Shown here in pieces: positions 12,273 to 19,889 of a DNA stretch of 64,000 nt. Location: positions 667,736-731,735 of the forward strand of contig UCMS01000006.1 in NCBI GenBank assembly GCA_900473805.1, given 5' to 3'. The DNA comes from Hyphomicrobiales bacterium (GTDB lineage: Bacteria > Pseudomonadota > Alphaproteobacteria > Rhizobiales > Rhizobiaceae). Below the pieces are notes generated by a model. The model was not told the DNA's origin and made no database searches. It saw nothing but the letters and a program-made list of their open reading frames with translations. Each line of letters begins with the position of its first letter. Position 1 is the stretch's first letter. Made by a program: the position numbers and the translations under genes.

Positions 12273-12965
12273 ATGACCGACCTAACCCGTCGCCTCACAG
12301 CCGAAGCGCTCGGCACCGCGATCCTGGTCGCCACCGTCGTCGGCTCCGGCATCATGGCCGATCGTCTCTCCGACGATGTCGCCGTGTCCCTGCTCGGCAA
12401 CACGATCCCGACCGGTGCGATCCTGTTCGTGCTGATCACGATACTGGGGCCGATCTCCGGCGCCCACTTCAACCCCGCCGTGACCCTCGTCTTTGCCTTG
12501 CGCAAGGAGCTGGAGACCTCCTCCGTGCTCCCCTACATGATTGCCCAGATCCTCGGCGGCATCGCCGGCACGCTCATCGCCCATGCCATGTTCGAGCTAC
12601 CGGTCTTCCAGATCTCGCAGACGGTTCGCACGGGATCGGCCCAGTGGACGGCAGAAGCGGTCGCGACCTTTGGCCTGCTGCTCACCATTCTCGGCGGCCT
12701 GCGATTCAAGACAGAAGCAATCCCGATGCTGGTCGGCCTCTACATCACGGCCGCCTACTGGTTCACCGCCTCGACCTCCTTTGCCAATCCGGCCGTGGCG
12801 ATCGCCCGCAGCCTGACCAATACCTTTGCCGGCATCCGCCCGATCGACCTTACCGACTTCATACTGTCTCAGATTGCCGGCGCCCTGATCGCAGCCGCCT
12901 TGGCCACCTGGCTCTTTGCAGAGAGCCGCAAGACCAATCCCCCTGTCGCCTCCGAAGGAGCCTGA
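12273..12965 (+). CDS. aqpS: AqpS-like aquaglyceroporin, probable arsenite channel
   Basis: A 230-residue major intrinsic protein with six hydrophobic segments and two pore half-helices, HFNPAVT and FANPAVA. Both NPA signatures are kept. In Sinorhizobium meliloti an aquaglyceroporin in the ars operon takes the place of an ArsB pump and lets arsenite leave down its gradient; order and length here match. No ArsB or Acr3 gene occurs in this operon. The stop overlaps the next start by one base. Confidence 0.87.
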   Translation: MTDLTRRLTAEALGTAILVATVVGSGIMADRLSDDVAVSLLGNTIPTGAILFVLITILGPISGAHFNPAVTLVFALRKELETSSVLPYMIAQILGGIAGTLIAHAMFELPVFQISQTVRTGSAQWTAEAVATFGLLLTILGGLRFKTEAIPMLVGLYITAAYWFTASTSFANPAVAIARSLTNTFAGIRPIDLTDFILSQIAGALIAAALATWLFAESRKTNPPVASEGA

Positions 12966-13396
12966 TGACCATGAACGTCACCATCTATCACAACCCGGCC
13001 TGCGGCACCTCGCGCAACACGCTCGACCTCATCCGCCATGCCAGCATCGAGCCCACGGTCATCGAATATCTGAAGACCCCGCCGAGCAAGGAGCAGCTTG
13101 CCAAGATAATCTCCGACGCCGGCCTCTCCGTTCGTGAGGCGATCCGCGAAAAGGGCACGCCTTACGAGGAACTCGGCCTTGCCGATCCCGCCCTCTCGGA
13201 CGACCAGCTGCTCGACGCCATGATCGCGACGCCGATCCTGATCAACCGCCCGCTTGTCGTCACCGAGATGGGCACCCGCCTCTGCCGCCCGTCCGAAGTG
13301 GTGCTCGACATCCTTCCCGCCGACGCCTTCACCTCCGCCTTCGTCAAGGAAGACGGCGAGGCCGTGCTCGATGCGGAGGGCAAGCGCATTGTCTGA
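12965..13396 (+). CDS. arsC: Glutaredoxin-dependent arsenate reductase
   Basis: A 143-residue ArsC of the plasmid R773 type. The catalytic cysteine lies in [12 protein letters not shown] near the N-terminus, with the arsenate-contacting arginines expected in [14 protein letters not shown]. It reduces arsenate to arsenite using glutathione and glutaredoxin. Length is typical (about 140). The ATG overlaps the aqpS stop (TGATG). This is the second, unrelated arsenate reductase in the operon. Confidence 0.92.
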   Translation: MTMNVTIYHNPACGTSRNTLDLIRHASIEPTVIEYLKTPPSKEQLAKIISDAGLSVREAIREKGTPYEELGLADPALSDDQLLDAMIATPILINRPLVVTEMGTRLCRPSEVVLDILPADAFTSAFVKEDGEAVLDAEGKRIV

Positions 13397-14099
13397 CGTG
13401 AATGTAGACCTGCCCGCCGCCGATCTCGATCACCTCCGCATGCCGGATCTTGAGGCGCTGCGCCGCCCCTTCTCCACCCACAAGCCGCGTATCCTGATCC
13501 TCTATGGCTCGCTGCGTCAGGTGTCCTTCAGCCGCCTCCTTGCAATGGAGGCCAAGCGCCTGCTCGAGCATTTCGGCGCCGAGGTGCGGGTTTTCGACCC
13601 CTCCGGCCTGCCGCTACCTGACGATGCGCCGGTGAGCCATCCCAAGGTGCAGGAACTGCGTGACCTCTCCCAATGGTCCGAAGGCCAGGTCTGGGTCAGC
13701 CCCGAGCGCCACGGCACCCTGACGGGCATCATGAAGGCGCAGATCGACTGGATTCCCCTGTCCGTCGGCGCTATCAGGCCGACCCAGGGCAAGACGCTGG
13801 CCGTCATGCAGGTCTCCGGCGGCTCGCAGTCGTTCAATGCCGTCAACGCCATGCGCCTGCTCGGCCGTTGGATGCGGATGATCACCATCCCCAACCAGTC
13901 ATCGGTCGCCAAGGCATACCAGGAATTCGACGGCAACGGACGGATGAAGCCCTCGTCCTATTACGAGCGCGTCGTCGATGTCTGCGAGGAGCTGGTGAAG
14001 TTCACCCTGCTGACGCGCGACATCTCGGACTACCTGACCGATCGCTACAGCGAGCGCAAGGAAGAGGCGGTGAAAGCGGTGAACCTTAAGGCCATCTGA
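13389..14099 (+). CDS. arsH: ArsH NADPH-dependent FMN reductase / organoarsenical oxidase
   Basis: Flavodoxin-fold ArsH of about 236 residues. The FMN phosphate loop is [11 protein letters not shown] and the family segment [18 protein letters not shown] is present. Characterised homologues bind FMN, reduce quinones or metals, and oxidise trivalent methylarsenicals. The start is uncertain: a TTG at 13389 overlaps arsC by 8 bases and has GGAGGG eight bases upstream, while a GTG at 13398 has poor spacing. Either gives a normal length. It closes the ars operon. Confidence 0.9.
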   Translation: MSDVNVDLPAADLDHLRMPDLEALRRPFSTHKPRILILYGSLRQVSFSRLLAMEAKRLLEHFGAEVRVFDPSGLPLPDDAPVSHPKVQELRDLSQWSEGQVWVSPERHGTLTGIMKAQIDWIPLSVGAIRPTQGKTLAVMQVSGGSQSFNAVNAMRLLGRWMRMITIPNQSSVAKAYQEFDGNGRMKPSSYYERVVDVCEELVKFTLLTRDISDYLTDRYSERKEEAVKAVNLKAI

Positions 14100-14181
14100 G
14101 CGCAATCGCACTGGTCGACAATCGCCCGCCTGCTATTGTTCCCTTCGAGGCGAGCGAATCAACCAGACCGCGAGGCAAGCC

Positions 14182-16140
14182 ATGACCATCCCGATGCTCG
14201 GAGCCACCCTTGGCAAGGCGGGTGCCGATTTCCGCCTCTGGTCGCATCATGCGGATCGCATCGAACTCTGCCTTTTCGATGAGCGCGGTGAGGCAGAAGT
14301 CTCGCGTCTGTCGATGACGCGCGGCGAAGGCGATGTGCACCATGTCTTCGTCGAGGGGTTGAAGGAAGGCGCCCGCTACGGCTTCCGCATCCACGGCCCC
14401 TATGACCCGGCGCAAGGGCACTGGTACGATCCGGCGAAGCTGCTGGTCGACCCCTATGCGACGGAACTCGACCGCCCGTTCGTCTATGATGTCAGGCTCG
14501 GCCAGTTCGGCATCGATACGGCGGCCCTGATGCCGAAGGCGATCCTGAAGGCCCATAAGCCGGTGAAACCCATGATGCCGCTCGGTGAGCGCAGCGGCTT
14601 CATCTACGAGGTCAACGTCAAGGCGCTGACCATGCTGCATCCGGATGTGCCGGAATCCCAGCGCGGCACTCTCGCAGCCCTCGCCCACCCCGCCATCCTC
14701 GCGCATCTCAGCCGCATCGGCGTCGACATGATCGAACTGATGCCGATCACCGCCTGGATCGACGAACGGCATTTGCCCCCCCTCGGTCTCACCAACAGCT
14801 GGGGCTACAATCCCGTTGCCATGATGGCGCTCGACCCGCGCCTCGTGCCCGGCGGTGTCAAGGAACTGCGCGACACGGTCGCCGCCCTGCATGCCGAAGG
14901 CATCGGCGTCATCCTCGACCTTGTCTTCAACCATACGGGCGAAAGCGATGTGCATGGCACGACGCTTTCCATGCGGGGCATCGACAACCGCTCGCTCTTC
15001 CGCCATGTGGCGGATGATCCCGGTACGCTGGTCAACGACACCGGCTGCGGCAACACGCTGGCCTGCGACCACCCCTTTGTCCGTCAACTCATCGTCGATA
15101 CGCTCCGCCACTTCGTGCTTACAGCCGGTATCGACGGTTTCCGTTTCGACCTCGCGCCGATCATGGGTCGCCACTGGGACGGCTTCCATCAGGATGCCCC
15201 AACGCTTGCAGCCATCCTGGAGGACGAGGTGCTGGAGGATCGCATCCTGATTGCCGAACCCTGGGACATCGGCCCCGGCGGATATCAGCTCGGCCGCTTC
15301 CCGCCCGCCTTTCTTGAATGGAACGACCGCGCCCGCGACACCTTCCGCCGCCACTGGCGGGGCGATACGGGCACGACAGGAGATCTTGCGACGGCGCTCG
15401 CCGGCTCCGCCGATCTCTTCGCCCATGACGGCCAGGGCCAGACGCGCAGCGTCAACTTCATCGCAGCCCATGACGGCTTTTCGCTCTACGACCTCGTTTC
15501 CTTTGAACACAAACACAACGAGGCGAATGGCGAGGAAAACAGGGACGGCCACAACGAGAACCATTCCTGGAACAACGGCATCGAGGGTGAAACCTCCGAC
15601 AAGGCGATCCTGAAGAAGCGTCGGCAGGATGTCGAAGCCCTGCTCTCGACGCTGTTTGCCAGCCGCGGCGCCGTGATGCTGACAGCCGGCGACGAGTTCG
15701 GCCGCAGCCAACGCGGCAACAACAACGCATATTGCCAGGACAACGCCTTGACCTGGCTCGACTGGTCTGGGGCCGACCAGGAGCTGATCGACACCACCGC
15801 CAGGCTTGCCACCATGCGCCAGCGCTTCTCCTGCTTCATGGATACCAGTGTCCTCACAGGCGATGGTGATGTCAACTGGCTGAACGCCGATGGTCTACCG
15901 ATGACGGTCGCTGACTGGGAGACACCGGATCTCGGCATCTTCGCCATGATGCTGGCCTCTATCGATCGGGAGACGGGCAAGGAGTGCCAGATGGCAGTGC
16001 TGTTTAACCGATCGACCGAACCGAAGGACTTCACGCTCCCCTCCCACGACAAGCGCAAATGGCGTCGCCTTGAGACCGGGCGAAGCGCCACGAAGCTCAC
16101 GGTGAAGGCCCGCAGTGTCGATTTCTGGGTTGAAGCCTGA
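14182..16140 (+). CDS. glgX: Glycogen debranching enzyme (isoamylase type)
   Basis: A 652-residue GH13 isoamylase-type enzyme that cuts alpha-1,6 branches from phosphorylase limit dextrin. An N-terminal CBM48 domain is followed by the barrel with VILDLVFNHTGE, the nucleophile region GIDGFRFDLAP, the acid/base in LIAEPWDIGPGGYQLG and IAAHDGFSLYDLVSFE. It belongs with glgP functionally but is separated from the glycogen operon by the ars genes, with an 82-base gap after arsH that may carry its own promoter. Confidence 0.95.
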   Translation: MTIPMLGATLGKAGADFRLWSHHADRIELCLFDERGEAEVSRLSMTRGEGDVHHVFVEGLKEGARYGFRIHGPYDPAQGHWYDPAKLLVDPYATELDRPFVYDVRLGQFGIDTAALMPKAILKAHKPVKPMMPLGERSGFIYEVNVKALTMLHPDVPESQRGTLAALAHPAILAHLSRIGVDMIELMPITAWIDERHLPPLGLTNSWGYNPVAMMALDPRLVPGGVKELRDTVAALHAEGIGVILDLVFNHTGESDVHGTTLSMRGIDNRSLFRHVADDPGTLVNDTGCGNTLACDHPFVRQLIVDTLRHFVLTAGIDGFRFDLAPIMGRHWDGFHQDAPTLAAILEDEVLEDRILIAEPWDIGPGGYQLGRFPPAFLEWNDRARDTFRRHWRGDTGTTGDLATALAGSADLFAHDGQGQTRSVNFIAAHDGFSLYDLVSFEHKHNEANGEENRDGHNENHSWNNGIEGETSDKAILKKRRQDVEALLSTLFASRGAVMLTAGDEFGRSQRGNNNAYCQDNALTWLDWSGADQELIDTTARLATMRQRFSCFMDTSVLTGDGDVNWLNADGLPMTVADWETPDLGIFAMMLASIDRETGKECQMAVLFNRSTEPKDFTLPSHDKRKWRRLETGRSATKLTVKARSVDFWVEA

Positions 16141-16228
16141 GTTTTTCCCCACCAGTGACGTTAGCCTCTTCCTCATGACACCAAGCGGCTGTAGCCTGCG
16201 GTAATTATTGAAGGATCGGGTTCTTTTC

Positions 16229-16717
16229 ATGCCGCAGGAGATTTCACTGAAGGACGTGCCGGGCCTCGTTGGCACCGTGGTGGGCGTGTCCGATTGGATC
16301 ACCGTCGACCAGCCGATGATCGACGCCTTCGCCGGTGCCACCATGGACCACCAGTTCATCCACACCGACCCGGTGCGGGCTGCAGCCGAGACACCCTTCG
16401 GCGGCACCATCGCCCATGGCTTTCTGACACTCTCGCTGCTGTCGGCGATGAACTACAACTGCCTGCCGAAGATCCGCGAGCAGACCATGGGCATCAACTA
16501 CGGCTTCGAAAAGGTCCGCTTCATGTCGCCGGTGAAGACGGGAAAACGCATTCGCGGCTCATTCAAGCTCGCCGAAGCGCGCTTTCGCGGTGCCGGCATG
16601 CTGATGAACACCTATGAGGTGACCGTCGAGATCGAGGACGAGCGCAAACCCGCGTTGACCGCCGACTGGATCACGATTTCCCAGTTCGACCCGAAGGATC
16701 GTCCCGAAGGCGTCTGA
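16229..16717 (+). CDS. MaoC-family hotdog dehydratase
   Basis: A 162-residue protein with the hydratase-2 motif DHQFIHTDPVRAAAETPFGGTIAHG, which carries the Asp and His used by (R)-specific enoyl-CoA hydratases. The rhizobial NodN protein belongs to the same family. The substrate cannot be read from the sequence; an enoyl-CoA thioester is likely. The ATG at 16229 has AAGGATCGG about ten bases upstream and is preferred over a TTG at 16208. It precedes the DUF2332 gene by 20 bases, probably in one transcript. Confidence 0.85.
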   Translation: MPQEISLKDVPGLVGTVVGVSDWITVDQPMIDAFAGATMDHQFIHTDPVRAAAETPFGGTIAHGFLTLSLLSAMNYNCLPKIREQTMGINYGFEKVRFMSPVKTGKRIRGSFKLAEARFRGAGMLMNTYEVTVEIEDERKPALTADWITISQFDPKDRPEGV

Positions 16718-16737
16718 CACGAAAGGCGCCTCAGACA

Positions 16738-17799
16738 ATGAGCGACGAACGCGCAAACCTGATCCGAGAAAGTTTTCGCCGCCAGGCCAGGGCCTGCGCC
16801 GATCTCGGCTCTCCCTTCACCGCGCGGCTCTGCACGCTGGCGGCAGAGAGGTTGACGGACGACGCCAAGGTCGGCGCCACAGTGCTCGGTTGGCCAGGCA
16901 ACCCTGAAGGTACCGGCGATGCACTGGCGCTGCGGCTCGCCGGCACACTGCACGCCCTTGTCCGCTCCGGCCAGGACCCTGCACTTGCAGCTGTCTATCC
17001 GCCCCAGGCCATCGATGACGACACGCTCTGGGCCGCGATCGAGGCCGCGATGCGCCGGGATGAAGCCTTCATGCTAGAGCGCCTGAAATCGGCCCCGCAG
17101 ACCAACGAGGTGCGCCGCTCCTCCGCCGTGCTCCCCGGTTTCCTGACCATTGCGGCGCAGACCGGCAAACCGCTGATCCTCTCGGAAGTCGGCGCCAGCG
17201 CGGGACTGAACCTTCAGTGGGATCGCTACAGCTACACACTGGAAGACTTCCACTGGGGCGAAACTTCCGCCGTCGAGCTAGCCCCGCGCTGGGAAGGTCC
17301 CCCGCCGCCACAAGCCGCAATCGACATCATCGAGCGCGCCGGCTGCGACCTGAACCCGCTCGACCCCGCCTCGCAAGACGACCGGCTGCGGCTCTTCTCC
17401 TACATCTGGGCCGACCAGCAGGATCGCCTCGACCGCACGGCAGCAGCCCTTGAAATGGCAACCGACAGCGGCCTGAAGGTCGAAAAGGCCGATGCCATCG
17501 ACTGGCTGCGGAAGCGCCTGACAACGCCCCGTCCGGGCATGGCCCATGTGATCTACCACACCATCGCCTGGCAATATCTGCCACCGGCGCTGAAGGCCGA
17601 AGGCGAAGCGCTGATCGCCGAAGCCGGTGCCCGGGCGACGGACGCCGCACCGCTGGCGCGCCTGCAGCTTGAGGCCGATGGCAAGCCGGACGGGGCAGCA
17701 ATCCTGCTCACGCTCTGGCCGACGGGCGAAACCCGCGAGATTGGCCGGGCGGATTTTCACGGGCGCTGGGTGAAATGGGTGGGGTGGGAACAAGCCTGA
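16738..17799 (+). CDS. DUF2332 domain-containing protein
   Basis: A 353-residue cytoplasmic protein matching the DUF2332 family of unknown function, recognised by LSEVGASAGLNLQWDRY and VIYHTIAWQYLP. The glycine-containing motif resembles a methyltransferase-like nucleotide loop, but activity is unproven. There is no signal peptide or membrane segment. It probably shares a transcript with the MaoC gene and faces the immunity-type patch tail to tail. Confidence 0.8.
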   Translation: MSDERANLIRESFRRQARACADLGSPFTARLCTLAAERLTDDAKVGATVLGWPGNPEGTGDALALRLAGTLHALVRSGQDPALAAVYPPQAIDDDTLWAAIEAAMRRDEAFMLERLKSAPQTNEVRRSSAVLPGFLTIAAQTGKPLILSEVGASAGLNLQWDRYSYTLEDFHWGETSAVELAPRWEGPPPPQAAIDIIERAGCDLNPLDPASQDDRLRLFSYIWADQQDRLDRTAAALEMATDSGLKVEKADAIDWLRKRLTTPRPGMAHVIYHTIAWQYLPPALKAEGEALIAEAGARATDAAPLARLQLEADGKPDGAAILLTLWPTGETREIGRADFHGRWVKWVGWEQA

Positions 17800-17852
17800 A
17801 CCTTGTGAACTGAACGGTGCCGCCTCGTATCGCCGACCATGAAAGAATGCCT

Positions 17853-18527
17853 TTACTCAACATATGCGCGGGAAGAATCATAAAGGGCGGCAACCGCTCC
17901 AATGAAGTCCTCGTCTTTCGCTTCCCTACCCAAACGACTACGAACTCTCGCATCATAATTCGCCAAAACGGAGTTCAACTCCGTCTGGGTTTTACCCAAC
18001 TCACGGCCCCAAAATACAAACTCTGCGGCGCGCATGGCACCATTGCAGTGAAGCCATGGAAACAGTCGATGATCCTGACCAAGCAGCTCGAAATACCGCG
18101 ACGGATCGTCACAGCGAGTAGCTTGAGGCAGAATATGCGTATCCAGATCTGCGATGAACCTCGCGACCAGTCCGGCCTCTTCATAATCCGAAATTCGCAG
18201 CGACGTGCGCGGCTCCCACCCACAGACGTGACCAACCTGGCATCGCGTGTTAAATGGATCGGGTCGCCAGGTGGACTGGCGATACACGTGCCCGCCATGT
18301 GACTTCAGGGCATTTATCGCAAAGCTCAAGCTTCTGCCGCTTGTCAGTCCAACGTCGCAACCAACGTTGTTCGTCGGAACTCCGCCAAAGAGGTTTAGCT
18401 CGACAAACAGTTCCATTTCCGCGCCAAGTCGGAGTACGAAGAGCCTGGGCTTGATCCGCTTGAATCGCCGCTCCGTTAGACAATCTGCCAGACCCATCAA
18501 GGTTTGTTTTATCAACGCTATGCTCAC
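17853..18527 (-). CDS. Unrecognised protein in an AT-richer patch
   Basis: A 224-residue soluble protein that I do not recognise. The first third (CLTERRFKRIKPRLFVLRLG, then a beta-rich VELNLFGG segment) faintly recalls small DUF4304-like proteins found near toxin systems; this is weak. The remainder is helical with a conserved-looking HLFPWLHCNGA-type centre. The start is either GTG 18527, overlapping the stop of a 34-codon open frame (18524-18628), or ATG 18497. Base composition is AT-richer than the flanks, and the neighbour is a SUKH protein, suggesting acquired immunity-type cargo. Confidence 0.5.
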   Translation of the reverse strand: MSIALIKQTLMGLADCLTERRFKRIKPRLFVLRLGAEMELFVELNLFGGVPTNNVGCDVGLTSGRSLSFAINALKSHGGHVYRQSTWRPDPFNTRCQVGHVCGWEPRTSLRISDYEEAGLVARFIADLDTHILPQATRCDDPSRYFELLGQDHRLFPWLHCNGAMRAAEFVFWGRELGKTQTELNSVLANYDARVRSRLGREAKDEDFIGAVAALYDSSRAYVE

Positions 18528-18628
18528 TGGTTTTCAAGGATATGATAGGGAATATCAGCTTCAACGAGATACCGTAACCAGCATCCCGACACGGCGTAGT
18601 TACAATTCTTGTCGGACGGCTTCAGCAC
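18524..18628 (-). other. Short open frame between the two AT-rich genes
   Basis: An open frame of about 34 codons from a GTG ends in a TGA that overlaps the GTG of the downstream gene (GTGA). The peptide ends in RYLVEADIPYHILENQ and looks more protein-like than random. It may be a remnant of a broken gene or a coupling leader. Nothing else is seen between 18528 and 18672. Confidence 0.2.
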
Positions 18629-18672
18629 TTCGGAACTGGTGAACTTGAATGCCGACCTCAGCCCACCCGCAC

Positions 18673-19194
18673 CTAATCCAATCCAGGAACAGGAGCGGCG
18701 GCATCCTCCTTGGCGTAGAAATTCACGTCATTCATGAGCTTAGCCAAGAACACTCCAAAACTGTCCGCATACTTGTAATAAAGCCCGGAGCTATAGACAG
18801 CGCCATCCCCCCGCCGAGAAAACGTCAACACATCCCCGCCCCCCAGATAGAAAAACGGAATATAGTCCTCCGAAAAGAACTCTATGTACATTTTTAGATG
18901 GTCACAATCTCCAATAACAATAGAATTTATTTCCGATGGAGAGAGGAGGTAATTGCTAAATTCTTCACTGAAGAAACCATTCATATCACGGCGAATCCTG
19001 CCATGACCCACCAATCCCATAAAATCCAAATATTCTTTAGGAAACATTTCCCCGAACGATTGATCACACTCGGTCAATTCGGCGTCCGACAAGGACACAA
19101 GGAAGTTTGGTGACACATGATCATCGGCATCCCAGCTGCTGTGCACGAAGCTCTTGTACCAACGCAACACTTCTGGATCGAAATCATCATTCAT
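18673..19194 (-). CDS. SUKH (SMI1/KNR4-like) family protein, probable orphan immunity protein
   Basis: A 173-residue acidic protein with SUKH features: SLSDAELTECDQSFGEMFPKE followed by a DFMGLVGHGRI turn and a later FFYLGGGDVLTFSRRGDG strand pair. SUKH proteins are very often immunity proteins for nuclease or deaminase toxins of polymorphic toxin loci. No toxin gene lies upstream: only about 90 bases separate its start from the soxG terminator. GAGGGG precedes the ATG. The DNA is clearly AT-richer than the flanking genes, consistent with transfer. Confidence 0.72.
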   Translation of the reverse strand: MNDDFDPEVLRWYKSFVHSSWDADDHVSPNFLVSLSDAELTECDQSFGEMFPKEYLDFMGLVGHGRIRRDMNGFFSEEFSNYLLSPSEINSIVIGDCDHLKMYIEFFSEDYIPFFYLGGGDVLTFSRRGDGAVYSSGLYYKYADSFGVFLAKLMNDVNFYAKEDAAAPVPGLD

Positions 19195-19283
19195 CAGCTG
19201 CCGCCCCTCTCCGCCAAATGCGTTCTGGAAAAGTCTATAAGGACGGGAAGCCAGCTACCAGCTCCCCGATGAGCCCCAGACGC

Positions 19284-19307
19284 AAAAAGGCCGGGTCACC
19301 CCGGCCT
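19284..19307 (-). terminator. Terminator of the sox operon
   Basis: An 8-bp stem AGGCCGGG/CCCGGCCT with loop TCAC; on the minus strand it is followed by a run of five T. It lies about 30 bases beyond the soxG stop. Confidence 0.8.
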
Positions 19308-19334
19308 CCTCAAATCCCTTCAAACGCCCGCCCC

Positions 19335-19889
19335 TCAGAGCGAAGCATCCTCCGCGCCCTCGGCCAGCATGCCAAACGCATACTCCGCAAAGGACCGCCA
19401 GCATTCCACCCGGAACGTCTCTTCCTCGACGCGGTAGAGGATGATCTCGATCTTGCCGAAGACGGTGCGCGTCACAGCCCCCACCGGGAAGGCGGCGAGC
19501 GAGAGGTCGAGCGGGCAGGCAGCATTCAGGGTGTCGGCAGCGGCAGGACCGGACACGATGATCGCGGTGTTGCGGTGGGAGATGTCGGTCGCCGAATGAA
19601 CCACGCCGGAGGCGGCGCAATCGGCCATCAACGCGTCACCCTTCTCATCGATCAGGAACCATTCGTCCGGACCGATCCAGAACGCCGTGCGCCCCTTCGC
19701 GGAAGCCGAGGTCTTCGGCCTTACCGGCAGCTTGAGACCAAGCGACTTCGAAAGACCGGCGACGGCATCGGCGCCAGCGCGCAGCGACACGCGGGAGGCC
19801 GGTAGCGCCGGGGTGAGGCGCACCTTGGCGCTGCCGCCATGGAAGCCGTCGAGAACAGTCTTGCGCTCTGCAACAGACGTATCAGCCAT
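19335..19889 (-). CDS. soxG: Sarcosine oxidase gamma subunit
   Basis: A 184-residue gamma subunit of heterotetrameric sarcosine oxidase, related to the GcvT fold (RTAFWIGPDEWFLI, DISHRNTAIIVSG). The ATG at 19889 overlaps the 3' end of soxA by 8 bases; a longer reading from 19937 would begin inside soxA and lacks a reason. The subunit stabilises the complex that demethylates sarcosine to glycine. It is last in soxBDAG and is followed by a terminator. Confidence 0.92.
   Translation of the reverse strand: MADTSVAERKTVLDGFHGGSAKVRLTPALPASRVSLRAGADAVAGLSKSLGLKLPVRPKTSASAKGRTAFWIGPDEWFLIDEKGDALMADCAASGVVHSATDISHRNTAIIVSGPAAADTLNAACPLDLSLAAFPVGAVTRTVFGKIEIILYRVEEETFRVECWRSFAEYAFGMLAEGAEDASL

Noticed and set aside
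14100-14181. Possible shared promoter or small RNA between arsH and glgX
   Set aside because: I could not see a convincing -35/-10 pair or hairpin; only the gap itself is certain.
17820-19280. Possible insertion sequence or integron cassette carrying the AT-rich genes
   Set aside because: I found no transposase, terminal inverted repeats, target duplications or attC-like site at its edges.
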